This document shows, piece after piece, positions 1 to 9,651 of a stretch of 61,038 bases of DNA (position 1 is the first letter of the stretch; each line of letters opens with the position of its first letter). The stretch spans positions 1 to 61,038 of the forward strand of contig QCEM01000012.1 of the NCBI GenBank assembly GCA_003280605.1, in the 5' to 3' direction. The position numbers were made by a program, and so were the translations under genes. The notes under the pieces are model-generated. The model was not told where the DNA came from. It searched no databases and worked only from the letters and a program-made list of their open reading frames with translations. This DNA is from SAR116 cluster bacterium AG-355-O21. GTDB lineage: Bacteria; Pseudomonadota; Alphaproteobacteria; Thalassobaculales; Thalassobaculaceae.

Positions 1-120
1 TCAACGTTTTTCGGATTGAATCAAATTAACTCCATTTTTTGTATGGTTTAAAGCCTCAACTTAGCCTGGAATTCTTGCCGACTGGGGCACTGTCATGCGG
101 AGCCGTTGGTCGTGGGCTGG

Positions 121-1248
121 TCACGGCGGTGAAAAGCGAATCAAACGACCGCGTGGCCCATCTTCCAGCACCCAGAGTGCGCCGTCGGGCGCCTCCTCAA
201 CCTCGCGCACTCGCCGAGACCATGCAAAGCGCTCAGCCTCGCGCGCCTGGTCGCCGCGGAGAGTGACTCGGATTAACGCCCGGCTGCGCAAACCGCCCAT
301 GAAGGCTGCTCCCCGCCAGGCAGAGAACAGCTTTCCAGAATAAATGACCAAACCAGACGGCGCAATGGTGGGTACCCAAAAAGCCCGCGGCGCGGCAAAG
401 TCGGGGCGCGTTTTGTGCGACGGAATTGGCAAACCACTGTAATGGTTACCTTCCGAGACCAACGGCCAGCCATAATTTTGGCCAGCTTTGATCAGATTCA
501 ACTCATCGCCATCGGCTGGCCCCATTTCATGGGCCCACAAGCGGCCTGCGCTGTCAAAGGCAATACCCAGGGAGTTGCGGTGACCGAGAGTCCAAAAACT
601 ACGCGCAAGCGTCCCCCGATCTTGGAATGGATTATCGACTGGCACCCGGCCATCATCGTGCAAACGGATGATCTTGCCCAACGCGTTGTCCCAGTCTTGC
701 GCCGGCTCCTTAGCTTGGCGGTCACCAGAAGTGATGAACATTTTACCGGCATGGCGACCGCTCTTCGGGCCGAAGACGATGCGATGAGCAAAATGGCCGC
801 TGCCGATCATCTTTGGTGACTGCGTCCACAATCGCTCGACATCGATCAATGCGGGATTTTCAAGATCACTCAAACGGCCACGCACAACCACCGCGCCCCG
901 TGTTCGACCGCCGTCCGCGCTCTTCACCAAGGACAGGTAGATCAATTTATTAGTGGCGTAATCGGGATGTGACACGATATCGCCCATGCCGCCCTGGCCG
1001 CCCACTGTAGCCGTCGGCACCCCGGCGACTCTGGTTTTCTGGCCATCGGTCGAAACTAGCCAAACTGCGCCGGTCTTGGCAGTGACTAATATATGTCGTG
1101 GGGTCACAAAGGTCATTGCCCATGGATTGGATATTGATGCGATAACCTCACCGCGTATACGATTCCCGTCGGTACCCTCGATCAAGCCAAGGGCGTCAGC
1201 TGCGGTTGGCAGCAGAGTGATCAGCGTAATCAATATTAATCGCGACAT
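121..1248 (-). CDS. PQQ-dependent sugar dehydrogenase (soluble, secreted)
   Basis: A 375-residue protein of the soluble glucose/aldose dehydrogenase beta-propeller family (YliI/Asd type). These oxidise sugars in the periplasm using PQQ. The N-terminus [19 protein letters not shown] is a signal peptide. Family motifs seen are [11 protein letters not shown] (catalytic His region), [24 protein letters not shown] and NYGWP. I chose the ATG at 1248 because GGGGGTGAA lies just upstream; the frame is open further but encodes no family sequence there. No PQQ synthesis gene is in the window, so the cofactor source is unknown. The sugar substrate cannot be read from the sequence. It lies downstream of the MATE gene, 34 bases away, and may be co-transcribed with it. 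Confidence 0.88.
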   Translation of the reverse strand: MSRLILITLITLLPTAADALGLIEGTDGNRIRGEVIASISNPWAMTFVTPRHILVTAKTGAVWLVSTDGQKTRVAGVPTATVGGQGGMGDIVSHPDYATNKLIYLSLVKSADGGRTRGAVVVRGRLSDLENPALIDVERLWTQSPKMIGSGHFAHRIVFGPKSGRHAGKMFITSGDRQAKEPAQDWDNALGKIIRLHDDGRVPVDNPFQDRGTLARSFWTLGHRNSLGIAFDSAGRLWAHEMGPADGDELNLIKAGQNYGWPLVSEGNHYSGLPIPSHKTRPDFAAPRAFWVPTIAPSGLVIYSGKLFSAWRGAAFMGGLRSRALIRVTLRGDQAREAERFAWSRRVREVEEAPDGALWVLEDGPRGRLIRFSPP

Positions 1249-1282
1249 ATGGTTCACCCCCTGTGTGTGCGTGTGTGCTCTG

Positions 1283-2641
1283 CTACGCGCCGGCTTTGCC
1301 CGACCACGCGCGAGTGCGCAGACAGATAGCCTGCCCAATTCCAGAAATAACAAGGCCCACAGTGACGACGGCAAATAGAGCCTCAACCGGCCAGTCTCGC
1401 GCAACCAGAAAAGCGCCCCCGGCCACAACAACAATAAAGCGGATCAAGGTCACGACCACTGGCCAGCGCACATCACCAGTTCCCTGGCTCGCAAAATATA
1501 GTGATTGACCGCCGCCAAACACCCCATAGGCGACGCCTGCGATCGCCAAATAGCTGACGCCATAGGAGTAGGCCGAAGGATCAGCGGTAAATAAATCAAG
1601 CCAAAGATCTGGGTGTACAGCCACAATCAACCCAATAAAGCCCGTTATAATAAAGGTAACTACGCCGCCAGTCCATGCGAAGCGGCGCGCGCGCGCTAGC
1701 TGTCCCGCGCCTATGTTAACACCAACCGCGGCCGTTAAGGCCGCCCCGACGCCAAAGGCGATTGGCACCAGCATTAACTCCAAGCGTGCACCGAGGCCAA
1801 AACCAGCCAAGGCGGCGGTGCCATATTGGCCGATATAGCCTGTCGCTATGGCCACGGTCATCGCCATGCAGGAACTGTTGAATAAACCGAGCCCGGCGAC
1901 GCTCAGAATATCGGCAAAATCGCGCCAGCGAAGAAAGTGTGGTCGCAGGCGCAGGCGACCGGCGCCTGCCGCTAACCGAAAGCCCAAATAGAGCGCGCCG
2001 GCACCCTGGCACAACACCAACGCCACAGCCGTGCCGGTAACGCCAAGCGACGGTAAGCCGAACCAACCGAGGGTTAAGGCGCCAGCGAGGATAATTTGCA
2101 GCAAGCTGGCAAGGGTGATAACCCGCCCCGGAGTAGTGGTGTCACCCATACCACGATAAATCGCCGCAACGACCCACATAAACCAGCTCCCGGCGGCTCC
2201 GCCAAAGGCCACTGCGGAAAACCGCACGGCGCCGTCAAGGGCCCCATCGGTACCGCCGAGAAGCTGGTAAATTGGCCGTGAAAAAACCCCCAGAACCAGC
2301 ATCCAGATAATAGACATAGCCGTCGCCAGAACCACCGCGTGCCAGGCGATGGATTCCGCCCGCGAAATATCATTGGCACCGAGCGCGCGTGCCACCGCTG
2401 AGGTCGTCCCACCGCCTACCGAGCCACCGGCCATCATTTGCATTAAAGTCAGAAACGGAAAGACCAATGCCAAGCTGGCCAAATCTTCAGTGCCGAGAAA
2501 GCCTACAAACCATGCGTCGGCGAAAGTCACCGCCGTCATCATCGCGACCGCCATGATATTAGGCGCGGCCAGCCCTAAAAGCGTGGGGACGACCGGTGCC
2601 TCCAAAATTTTTTGAACAGCGGTTGTGTGCTGTGCAGACAT
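1283..2641 (-). CDS. MATE family efflux transporter
   Basis: A 452-residue inner-membrane protein with about twelve hydrophobic segments in two similar halves, as in MATE (DinF/NorM-type) exporters, which extrude drugs or metabolites with H+ or Na+. The N-terminal stretch [20 protein letters not shown] and the internal [14 protein letters not shown] are typical of the family. The ATG at 2641 is preceded by AGAGGA at a good distance. The substrate is not predictable. The PQQ dehydrogenase gene follows on the same strand, which allows a two-gene unit. Confidence 0.9.
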   Translation of the reverse strand: MSAQHTTAVQKILEAPVVPTLLGLAAPNIMAVAMMTAVTFADAWFVGFLGTEDLASLALVFPFLTLMQMMAGGSVGGGTTSAVARALGANDISRAESIAWHAVVLATAMSIIWMLVLGVFSRPIYQLLGGTDGALDGAVRFSAVAFGGAAGSWFMWVVAAIYRGMGDTTTPGRVITLASLLQIILAGALTLGWFGLPSLGVTGTAVALVLCQGAGALYLGFRLAAGAGRLRLRPHFLRWRDFADILSVAGLGLFNSSCMAMTVAIATGYIGQYGTAALAGFGLGARLELMLVPIAFGVGAALTAAVGVNIGAGQLARARRFAWTGGVVTFIITGFIGLIVAVHPDLWLDLFTADPSAYSYGVSYLAIAGVAYGVFGGGQSLYFASQGTGDVRWPVVVTLIRFIVVVAGGAFLVARDWPVEALFAVVTVGLVISGIGQAICLRTRAWSGKAGA

Positions 2642-3004
2642 GCCGGGTCCTCTGGGTTTGATCGAGAGTGATGGTGCTGGGCAGTGCTATGGCCCGTGGA
2701 CGGCGTCTGGATTGATGCGTTTGAGAAATGCTTTACCCGAAACTTCCATATCGGTCACGGCGGGCGTTGTCAAAACCAACTTAACTCCGTGGCACCCGGC
2801 CCTCTTCAAATTGTTGCGGCTATTAACAAGATGAAATCTTAACTGGGGCACAGCAGTGCGATGATCTGCGCGTGATCAGCCAGCTCTGGCGATGGGATAA
2901 AGATTCGCTTCTCAGCGCGTCAGCAGGCACAGATTTAAGGCTTACCCCACGCAGGCGGTTGATATTTTGAACCATTTATAAAGTTTGGAGAGCGGCCATG
3001 TTTG
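2642..3004. other. Intergenic stretch without a supported gene
   Basis: These 363 bases lie between the MATE start and the end of the first small tandem gene. A 65-codon plus-strand frame from 2640 to 2834 has no ribosome binding site and no recognisable sequence. I see no convincing promoter, terminator or RNA here. Confidence 0.5.
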
Positions 3005-3493
3005 CTATCCTACCGGCCGAACGAGAACATCTTCACCAACTATTCTCCTAAATAACTCATGATTTGGCATAACGTCTCGGACCAGCAGGTCCTGATAGCA
3101 TTCACAGGCTCCCTGGTTTGAGAATAAGTACTCTATATGGAGTTTAACTCTGTTTCGCACGTAGTCTGCTCCCAGTTTGTATGTTGCATCTTCAGCAGTC
3201 CGGTGGGTCCGGGCGAAAATGTCCATTCGCTGGAGCATATAGCTTTCAAATTGGATTTTCTCAAAATCCTTTAATTCGTGATACGACCGGTATGCTTTAG
3301 CAAGCAATTTCGCCAGCCCCTCTTCCATCCGGACATAATATAACTGCGATCGCTCAGTTTCCCGAAGAATTGAATTAGAAATGTTGTTCTGTCTAACGTT
3401 CTTTCGCAGCTCAATCACAACAAAGGCAAGCGACAATAATATCGCAATCGCTCCTACCAATTGCGCGAGCGCACCAATCTCAACGATACTCAT
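3005..3493 (-). CDS. Small membrane-anchored protein of unknown function, tandem copy A
   Basis: A 162-residue protein. The first 30 residues form one hydrophobic helix (IGALAQLVGAIAILLSLAFV) followed by a basic ELRKN stretch, and the rest is soluble and mostly helical. Proteins with this layout are common in Proteobacteria and have no assigned function. GGGAGAGAAGA precedes the ATG. Copy B at 3621-4109 is a paralog of the same length. The two are near-identical over the first 37 residues and diverge strongly in the middle, and both end in a similar VGEDVL motif. The AT-richer composition and duplication suggest a recently expanding accessory gene. Confidence 0.75.
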   Translation of the reverse strand: MSIVEIGALAQLVGAIAILLSLAFVVIELRKNVRQNNISNSILRETERSQLYYVRMEEGLAKLLAKAYRSYHELKDFEKIQFESYMLQRMDIFARTHRTAEDATYKLGADYVRNRVKLHIEYLFSNQGACECYQDLLVRDVMPNHELFRRIVGEDVLVRPVG

Positions 3494-3620
3494 TCTTCTC
3501 TCCCAGCTGATAAAATCACAGATACGGCAGTGTGCTTAGATTTAGCCGGGTACTGCCAGTCTGGGTCAAGGTGGTTGAGTGTGCTGAACGCCTGTAAACC
3601 TTGCAGAGCGGCGAAGTAAG

Positions 3621-4109
3621 TTACGCTGCTGGTTGAGAGAGAACATCTTCACCGACCAACGTTCGCACAAAATCTGGACTATGGATCAGGTTTCGTTTGT
3701 TCATGCTGTGAAAGCATTCCCGCATGCCTGGATTGGAAAAAAATGTAATTAAGCTATTTTTCATCCGGCCCCGAACGTGATCACCCCCTAGTGTAAACGC
3801 AGTTTCGTCGGCGGTCCGATAGGCGCGAGTAACAACATGAATTCGTTGGTTCACATAGCCTTCGATCTGAACTTTCTCAAAAGCCTCGAGGCGGTCATAT
3901 GATTCGTAGCCTTTAACAAGCACCTTCGCCATACCTTCATCCATTTGAATGAGATTAAGTTTGTCGAGCTCTGTGGCTCTATGGAATGTATTGGCAATGT
4001 TGTTCTGTCTAAAATTCTTCCGCAGCTCAATCACAACAAAGACAAGTGACAGCAATATCGCAATCGCCCCCACCAATTGAGCCAAAGCACCAATCTCAAC
4101 GATACTCAT
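3621..4109 (-). CDS. Small membrane-anchored protein of unknown function, tandem copy B
   Basis: A 162-residue paralog of the 3005-3493 product, in the same orientation and separated by 127 bases. It starts MSIVEIGALAQLVGAIAILL, has the same single N-terminal membrane helix, and ends LVGEDVLSQPAA. The ribosome binding site GGGAGAGAAGA and about 70 bases of upstream DNA are also conserved with copy A, so the duplicated unit included the upstream region. The mid-protein divergence (for example a YESYDRLEAFEKVQIEGY segment here) shows the copies are not recent clones. Function is unknown. Confidence 0.75.
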   Translation of the reverse strand: MSIVEIGALAQLVGAIAILLSLVFVVIELRKNFRQNNIANTFHRATELDKLNLIQMDEGMAKVLVKGYESYDRLEAFEKVQIEGYVNQRIHVVTRAYRTADETAFTLGGDHVRGRMKNSLITFFSNPGMRECFHSMNKRNLIHSPDFVRTLVGEDVLSQPAA

Positions 4110-4485
4110 TCTTCTCTCCCAGCTGATATAATTACCGATACGGCAATAGGGTGTGATTTAGCCGGCTGCTGCCAGTCTGGGTCAAGTTGGTTGAGTATGT
4201 TGGCTGCCTTGCGCCAGTCAGGCGTTGAGCGCTTAGGGCGGCCACCACGAGCGCCATGCATACGGCACACAGTCCAGCCAAGCACCGCAGGGTTTCTACA
4301 TGTCTCACCAGTGCGCTTAGAGCGTGCTGAGCAGCGTTTACCTGGCCAGTTTTAGTGATAATTTATCGCTTACTCGGAATTATAAGTGTCCTTAAACTCC
4401 ATCCCAAGCAATTGATTAATGTGGGATAAAGTGTGGTATAAAAATACTAATGATCTTTTTATTTGTTTTTTTTCAACATATTAGC

Positions 4486-4515
4486 GCCAAAAATTGGCGG
4501 ACTCTCTCTCCGCCA
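4486..4515. repeat. Two overlapping, mutually exclusive inverted repeats
   Basis: GCCAA-AAA-TTGGC is immediately overlapped by TGGCGGA-(7 nt)-TCCGCCA at 4495-4501 and 4509-4515. The shared TTGGCGG bases cannot be in both stems at once. There is no T-run right after, so a simple terminator is not supported. The function is unknown. Confidence 0.5.
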
Positions 4516-4526
4516 TTGAAACTGGG

Positions 4527-4670
4527 CGAAAATAATATCGCAACCGCTTCGTCTATTTGAGTCGCAGCGGCAATCTCACCAGGACACGTTCTTCTCTGCC
4601 AGCCAATATCATCACGGCCACGGCTATCGGCTTAGATTTAGCCGGCCGCTGCCGCTGCGGGCCAGGTCGC
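4527..4670 (-). pseudogene. Degenerate 5' remnant of a third copy of the tandem family
   Basis: This DNA aligns base by base, without gaps over about 20 codons, with the starts and upstream regions of the genes at 3493 and 4109. Shared marks are AATATCGCAA, CAATCTCA, TTCTTCTCT.CCAGC and GATTTAGCCGG. The start codon has become ACG, and the hydrophobic helix is destroyed (codons now read TCPGEIAAATQIDEAVAILF). Only the 5' end and upstream region remain; the body of the gene is missing. It shows the array once had at least three units. Confidence 0.7.
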
Positions 4671-4793
4671 GCACGGATTTTCGCAGCCGCGACCATGTTT
4701 GTACTGAGCTAAGTGTGCTAATATGATTTTCTACTATTCAGGAAACGATTTCCACGGCGATCAGTAATCAATGAGAAAACACGAGGTATGACG

Positions 4794-5579
4794 ATGGCGC
4801 TCGCATTTGAACAAGACTACCCCGCCCTGCAGGACCAGGTAAGCGCGGACGAATGGGCCATTCGCATTGATCTTGCCTGTCTTTATCGGCTGGCCGCATT
4901 TTTCGGCTGGACGGATTCCATCTACACCCATATCTCGGCCCGGGTGCCTGGGCCAGAAGACCATTTCCTGCTGAACCCCTATGGGTTTTTATTTGAGGAA
5001 GTGACCGCCTCCTCGCTGGTGAAGATCGATACCGACGGCCGGCCCGTTCTTGATACGCCTTTTGATGTGAACGAAGCTGGCTTTACCATCCATTCGGCAG
5101 TGCACATGGCGCGGCCAGATGTTCTGTGTGTCGCCCATACCCACACCCGCGCCGGCATGGCGGTGTCTGCACAAAAAGACGGCCTGCTTCCGATCACACA
5201 GAATTCAATGATGTTCTACGGCGACCACCTTGCCTATCACGACTATGAGGGGATTGCCCTCGACCTTGATGAACGTCAACGCCTGGAGGCCGACTTAGGC
5301 CAGAAATTCGTCATGATCCTACGTAACCATGGATTGCTTGTTTGTGGCCGGTCGGTTGGCGAAGCGTTCGAATTACTGCACGGTTTGGAACATGCGTGTG
5401 ACGCCCAAATCGCCGCCCAAGCAGGCGGCGGCGAATTGATCCTGCCGGCGGCCGATGTATGCGCCCACACAGCCGATCAGTTTTGGGGGGCGCCATCACC
5501 CGAGGCGCGCTTTGGTGGTCGCGCATGGCCTGCCATGCGGCGCATGATTGACCGCCATAATCCGGGGTATGCGGTATAG
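4794..5579 (+). CDS. Class II aldolase/adducin family protein
   Basis: About 261 residues of the class II aldolase/adducin fold, a zinc-dependent family that includes sugar-phosphate aldolases and decarboxylases. Seen are LACLYRLAAFFGWTDSIYTH, the likely zinc His residues in HSAVH and AHTHTRAG, and RNHGLLVCG near residue 180. An ATG at 4788 is only one base from the GAGG ribosome binding site, so the ATG at 4794 is the better start. This subgroup, lacking neighbouring sugar genes, is usually annotated without a substrate, and none can be inferred here. It may be co-transcribed with the isomerase at 5756, 176 bases downstream. Confidence 0.88.
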   Translation: MALAFEQDYPALQDQVSADEWAIRIDLACLYRLAAFFGWTDSIYTHISARVPGPEDHFLLNPYGFLFEEVTASSLVKIDTDGRPVLDTPFDVNEAGFTIHSAVHMARPDVLCVAHTHTRAGMAVSAQKDGLLPITQNSMMFYGDHLAYHDYEGIALDLDERQRLEADLGQKFVMILRNHGLLVCGRSVGEAFELLHGLEHACDAQIAAQAGGGELILPAADVCAHTADQFWGAPSPEARFGGRAWPAMRRMIDRHNPGYAV

Positions 5580-5755
5580 CCTTCCGATGGGACGGAGCCG
5601 GATGAATGGCCATGGTGCTTTTACGCTTGCGGATGACCACTGAAATGCGGGTTGAAATTGACCGCATGCTGCGCGCGGCATGACCATTAATCGCGTGCAC
5701 CACGATCACTTGTGGCAAAATTGCGTGTGCTAACATTACCGATGAAGGAATGATT

Positions 5756-6556
5756 ATGGCCTCTGATACTGTTCAGCTTGAGATCGCCGATGGTGTGGCG
5801 ACCGTGACCCTCAACCAGCCGGAAGTGCGTAACGCCTTAACCCCAGAACTGCGTGTGGCATTTCGCGAGGTTATGGCCGGCTTAGAGTTTAACGACGACG
5901 CCCGGTGCGTGGTGATTCGCGGCGCCGGTGAGCATTTTCAAGCAGGTGGCGATATCCGGTCGATGATCGACCGGCTGGAATTAGACGCTGCGAGCCGCCG
6001 CGCGACGATCTTGGAAGGCATTCACATGCTGCACTTGCCGCTTTTCGCCATCCGGCGCATGGGCAAGCCAGTGATAGCCAGCGTGCGCGGCGCGGCGGCT
6101 GGTTTTGGGATCGGCCTGATGGCCTCTTGCGACTTAGCAATTGCTGCCGAAGACGCGATTTTCACGCTCGCCTATTGCCATATCGGTGCCAGCCCAGATG
6201 GTGGCTCGTCGTATTTCGTTGGCCGCACGCTCGGCATGAAGCACCAGATGGAACTGGCTTTTCTGGGCGATCGCTTTGGCGCACAAAGAGCCAAAGAACT
6301 TGGCCTGGTCAACTGGGTGGTGCCAAGCGACGAGCTTGCGGCGGAAACCGAAAAACTTGCCAAGCGCCTAGCTGCCGGGCCAACGCGGGCCTATGCCAAT
6401 GCCAAAATGCTGTTCAACCAGACAAATCATTTAAGCATGGAATCGCAGCTTCAGATGGAGGCCGAACGGATGGCCGACAGTATGATGACCGAGGATCATG
6501 CCGAAGGCATTGCCGCCTTCATGGAAAAACGCCAACCGGCCTTCAAAGGACGCTAA
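5756..6556 (+). CDS. Enoyl-CoA hydratase/isomerase family protein, PaaG-like
   Basis: A 266-residue crotonase-fold enzyme acting on acyl-CoA thioesters. The oxyanion-hole regions are visible (GEHFQAGGDIRSM and GAAAGFGIGL). Both glutamates of true enoyl-CoA hydratases are replaced (Gly at the first, Tyr at the second), while an Asp is present in GASPDGGSSYFV. That Asp is the catalytic residue in PaaG-type isomerases, so isomerisation rather than hydration is the better guess. GAAGGA abuts the ATG at 5750 but sits six bases before the ATG at 5756, which I take as the start. The C-terminal FMEKRQPAFKGR is typical of the superfamily. Confidence 0.9.
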   Translation: MASDTVQLEIADGVATVTLNQPEVRNALTPELRVAFREVMAGLEFNDDARCVVIRGAGEHFQAGGDIRSMIDRLELDAASRRATILEGIHMLHLPLFAIRRMGKPVIASVRGAAAGFGIGLMASCDLAIAAEDAIFTLAYCHIGASPDGGSSYFVGRTLGMKHQMELAFLGDRFGAQRAKELGLVNWVVPSDELAAETEKLAKRLAAGPTRAYANAKMLFNQTNHLSMESQLQMEAERMADSMMTEDHAEGIAAFMEKRQPAFKGR

Positions 6557-6654
6557 CGACAGCCGCCCCTTAGCCAAATTGGCAGGCAGCTCGGCCGCTG
6601 CAATAATCACCACCGCCGCTTTAAGCTTTGACATTCAACGCCAGCTTTGAGTCA

Positions 6655-7878
6655 ATGGCGATGGTTGATTTTACGCTTTTGGCAGAGCTTCAGAATATGG
6701 TTGAGTTAACAGCGCCCACGCCTACCAACGCCCCCCTTTTTGACGAAGCCGAGATCCTCGCCGGGATCGAGACTTGGGTGCGCTTAGAAAGCCCGACCTT
6801 CGCGCCGGAACGGGTCAACGCAATGATGGATTTGGCGAGCGCCGAGCTGGCCAGGGTCGGCGCCGCAATTCGCCGGGTGCCTGGTACCGACGGCTATGGC
6901 GACGTGGTCATCGCCGAAATCGCCGGCCAGTGCGCCGGTCCCGGCAGCTTGGTGCTGGGCCATCTCGACACGGTCCATCCCGAGGGCAGTTTAGCGGCTG
7001 TGCTGCCCTGGCGGCGCGACGGCGACAAAGTTTTCGGCCCGGGTTGCTATGACATGAAGGGCGGTCTCTATCTGGCCTATTACGCGCTGCGACAAATCCT
7101 AGCCGCCGGCAAGCGCCCTTATCTGCCCGTTACCTTCATGCTCATCTCTGATGAAGAGGTCGGTTCACCCTCGACCCGTCAACTCATTGAGGAAACCGCC
7201 TGTCAGCACGCCCATGTGCTGGTCCCCGAACCGGCCAAGGACGGCAATTTGGTGACCGGCCGTCACGCCTTTCAACGGTTCACCCTGACCGCCCATGGCC
7301 GGCCGGCCCACGCCGGCGCAACTCTCGCCCGCGGTCGCAGCGCAATCCGTGAAATCGCCGAGCAAATCATCCGCCTGGAAGAAATGGGCGATCCAGATCG
7401 CGGGATCACCCTTAGCGTCGGCGTGGTGAACGGTGGTCGCTGGGTCAATGTGGTGCCGCTGACCTGTCGCGCAGAGGTGCTGGTGGTGACACCAAGCGCC
7501 GACGCCTTTGACGAGATTCGCGCGCGGATATTGGCACTGACACCAATTGGCCGAGACATCGAGCTGTGCGTTGACGCCGGGCCGGTGCGGCCGTTGTTCG
7601 CACCCACCGCCGCGGGGCTGGCGCTTTACAACCAGGCCCGCGACATTGCCGGCGAAATTGGCTTTAACCCTGGCCATGGCAGCTATGGCGGCGGTTCCGA
7701 CGGTAATTTCACCGGTGCCCTAGGGGTGCCGACGCTCGACGGATTGGGAGTCTGCGGCGATGGCGCACACACCCATGAGGAACACTTGCTGGTCTCCTCA
7801 CTGGTGCCGCGGGCGCGCTTGCTGGCCGGCTTATTCGAGCGTCTTGGCCGCCCACCGACGGCAATAAGCGAGCTTTGA
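6655..7878 (+). CDS. M20 family metallohydrolase (carboxypeptidase G2/ArgE-DapE type), paralog 1
   Basis: About 407 residues. Metal-binding motifs of family M20 are all present in order: GHLDTVH, GCYDMKGG, SDEEVGS, PEPAK, and a C-terminal GAHTHEEH. A dimerisation domain lies between (HGRPAHAG region). The substrate is probably an N-acyl or peptide amide bond, not resolved. The ATG at 6655 is one of three candidate starts (6655, 6661, 6697), none with a strong ribosome binding site; homology to paralog 2 begins only after about residue 30. The next gene, at 8152, is a clear paralog in the same orientation. Confidence 0.88.
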   Translation: MAMVDFTLLAELQNMVELTAPTPTNAPLFDEAEILAGIETWVRLESPTFAPERVNAMMDLASAELARVGAAIRRVPGTDGYGDVVIAEIAGQCAGPGSLVLGHLDTVHPEGSLAAVLPWRRDGDKVFGPGCYDMKGGLYLAYYALRQILAAGKRPYLPVTFMLISDEEVGSPSTRQLIEETACQHAHVLVPEPAKDGNLVTGRHAFQRFTLTAHGRPAHAGATLARGRSAIREIAEQIIRLEEMGDPDRGITLSVGVVNGGRWVNVVPLTCRAEVLVVTPSADAFDEIRARILALTPIGRDIELCVDAGPVRPLFAPTAAGLALYNQARDIAGEIGFNPGHGSYGGGSDGNFTGALGVPTLDGLGVCGDGAHTHEEHLLVSSLVPRARLLAGLFERLGRPPTAISEL

Positions 7879-8151
7879 CAGGCGCTTTGAAGTTCAGGTC
7901 GATACCTCTGACAGGAAAACAGCTGGCAACCCCCGCTGAACATTTACGCTGCAGCTCTTAAGACGGCAAGCGCTGATCATACAGGCCGTCTTCTGCCAAT
8001 TGCTGCCGAAAGCTGGTCGCCGGCCGATCCTCCGCGCGATGGCGCCGACCGAGGGATCGCCGGCTGTCTCGCTAGGCGGCGAAAAAGGCTTCTCGTGGCG
8101 GCATCGGCGAATTACCCTTAACCGCACAACCGATAGCCAAGGAGAGTTGCC

Positions 8152-9327
8152 ATGGGCGATGCGCCAGTGACGGATTTGAGTAACGAGCCGATCATCGACG
8201 GCGAGGAAATTGCGCGCGGTATCACCGAGTGGATCGAACTGGAAAGCCCGTCGCATGACAGCGCCGCGGTCAACCGTATGGCTGACCGGGTGGCCGCTGA
8301 TTGCGCTGCCGTTGGCCTCAGCGTCGAACGGATTGCCGGCGAGGACGGCTGGGGCGATTTGGTGATCGCACGCGCCGCAGGTGAAACCGCCGCCAGCGAT
8401 GACGTGGCGCCGGGCATCCTGGTCCTTGGCCATATCGACACAGTCCACGAAATCGGAACCAAGGATGGCGATAACAAGCTGCGCCGCGACGGCGACAAGC
8501 TTTATGGCCCCGGCACCTACGATATGAAGGCAGGCACTTTTCTTGGCCTCTACGCCTACCGCCATTTAGCCAAAATGGGCCGCCAGCCGAATCTGCCGAT
8601 CACCTTCATGTTCATCCCTGAAGAGGAAGTCGGCAGCCCCTATACCCGCAAATATATCGAGGCGGCGGCGGCCAAGGCCAAGTATGTCCTGGTCGGTGAG
8701 CCGGCCCGCGACGGCGGTAAAGTGGTGGTGGCACGGAAAGGCGTCGCCCGTTTCGTGATGACCGCCACCGGCCGGCCGGCCCATTCAGGTGCCCGCCATC
8801 CCGACGGTCGCAGCGCGATCAAAGAAATCGCCCGTCAGATTCTGACCATCGAGGAAATGACCGATTATGACCGCGGCGTTACCTTCAACGTCGGCCTGAT
8901 CCAAGGTGGTACCGGCGTCAATGTGGTGCCGCGGCAATGCACCATCGAAATCGACATGCGTGTGTTGACGGCCGAGGATGGCGCCAAATTCAGCGAAAAA
9001 ATCCTTGCCCTTCAGACCCATGACGCGGATGTGACACTGGATATTTCCGGTGGCATGAACCGGCCGCCCTATGGCCTCAACGAAGGTGGCGCGGCGCTTT
9101 TCGAGACCGCCCGCGAAGCCAGTCTCGAACATGGTTTGGATTTGCAATACACGGCGATCACCGGTGGCGGTTGCGACGGCAACTTCACCGGTGCCATGGG
9201 CATACCCACCCTCGACAGCATGGGCGCCGACGGCGATGGCGCCCACACCCTGCACGAGCATATCCTGGTTTCCTCCTTAGCGCCGCGGGCCAAAACCTGG
9301 ATCAAGCTTTATGAACGCCTGAGCTGA
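8152..9327 (+). CDS. M20 family metallohydrolase (carboxypeptidase G2/ArgE-DapE type), paralog 2
   Basis: A 391-residue paralog of the 6655-7878 product, by eye close to half identical, with stretches such as IELESPS, DMKAG, PEEEVGSP and GRPAHSGA aligned without large gaps. M20 metal ligands are seen in GHIDTVH, TYDMKAG, EEEVGS, GEPARDG and GAHTLHEH. AAGGAG lies seven bases before the ATG, a strong start. The 273-base gap after paralog 1 has no gene. Cytoplasmic, with no signal peptide. The substrate is unknown; two diverged copies suggest related but different amide substrates. Confidence 0.9.
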   Translation: MGDAPVTDLSNEPIIDGEEIARGITEWIELESPSHDSAAVNRMADRVAADCAAVGLSVERIAGEDGWGDLVIARAAGETAASDDVAPGILVLGHIDTVHEIGTKDGDNKLRRDGDKLYGPGTYDMKAGTFLGLYAYRHLAKMGRQPNLPITFMFIPEEEVGSPYTRKYIEAAAAKAKYVLVGEPARDGGKVVVARKGVARFVMTATGRPAHSGARHPDGRSAIKEIARQILTIEEMTDYDRGVTFNVGLIQGGTGVNVVPRQCTIEIDMRVLTAEDGAKFSEKILALQTHDADVTLDISGGMNRPPYGLNEGGAALFETAREASLEHGLDLQYTAITGGGCDGNFTGAMGIPTLDSMGADGDGAHTLHEHILVSSLAPRAKTWIKLYERLS

Positions 9328-9651
9328 AAGCCGGCGCGAGTTTGCCGATCCCGTCGCGCCCGATGGTATTTTATTGACCGCCTGCGTGATCAGCCTTGCG
9401 CGGCTCACCGCCCGTGATTATCGCGCTGCCGGCAATCATTCTTGGCAAACGAATGATTGCTGCGGGATAGATGTAGCCGAGAGCAATGATCGGTGTTTTT
9501 CGTGAACGAATACAACCGGCTAAATCGCTGACTTGGTGGACGCGCCGTCCGCCATTACAGGCCCGCTGCGGTAATGTGCGCAGAATTAATCTTGCGCAAC
9601 ATAGGCGGATGCGTTGAACTAAGGACCTCGATTTCTCTCCACGAGGCGGCA
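9328..9651. other. Intergenic stretch with one inverted repeat
   Basis: The 324 bases between the second M20 gene and the PhyH gene hold no supported gene. The only structure I see is GCAATCATT at 9432-9440 facing AATGATTGC at 9452-9460 (11-base loop). No T-run follows, so it could be an operator or an incidental hairpin. Confidence 0.45.

Larger units (their letters stand above)
4110..4793. other. Long AT-richer intergenic region
   Basis: Nearly 680 bases without an intact gene. It contains the upstream part of copy B (to about 4200), an AT-rich stretch around 4440-4490 with several A/T runs, nested inverted repeats at 4486-4515, and the degenerate third copy of the tandem family at about 4527-4670. 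No other coding sequence is convincing. Confidence 0.6.

Noticed and set aside
2625-2834. A 69-codon plus-strand frame beside the MATE gene
   Set aside because: There is no ribosome binding site, it overlaps the MATE start and nothing in it is recognisable.
7165-7677. A 170-codon minus-strand frame
   Set aside because: It is the complement of the first M20 gene and shows no motif.
7894-8565. A 223-codon minus-strand frame overlapping the start of the second M20 gene
   Set aside because: It lies antisense to a strongly supported gene, has no recognisable family sequence and reflects the high-GC third-position bias of the real gene.
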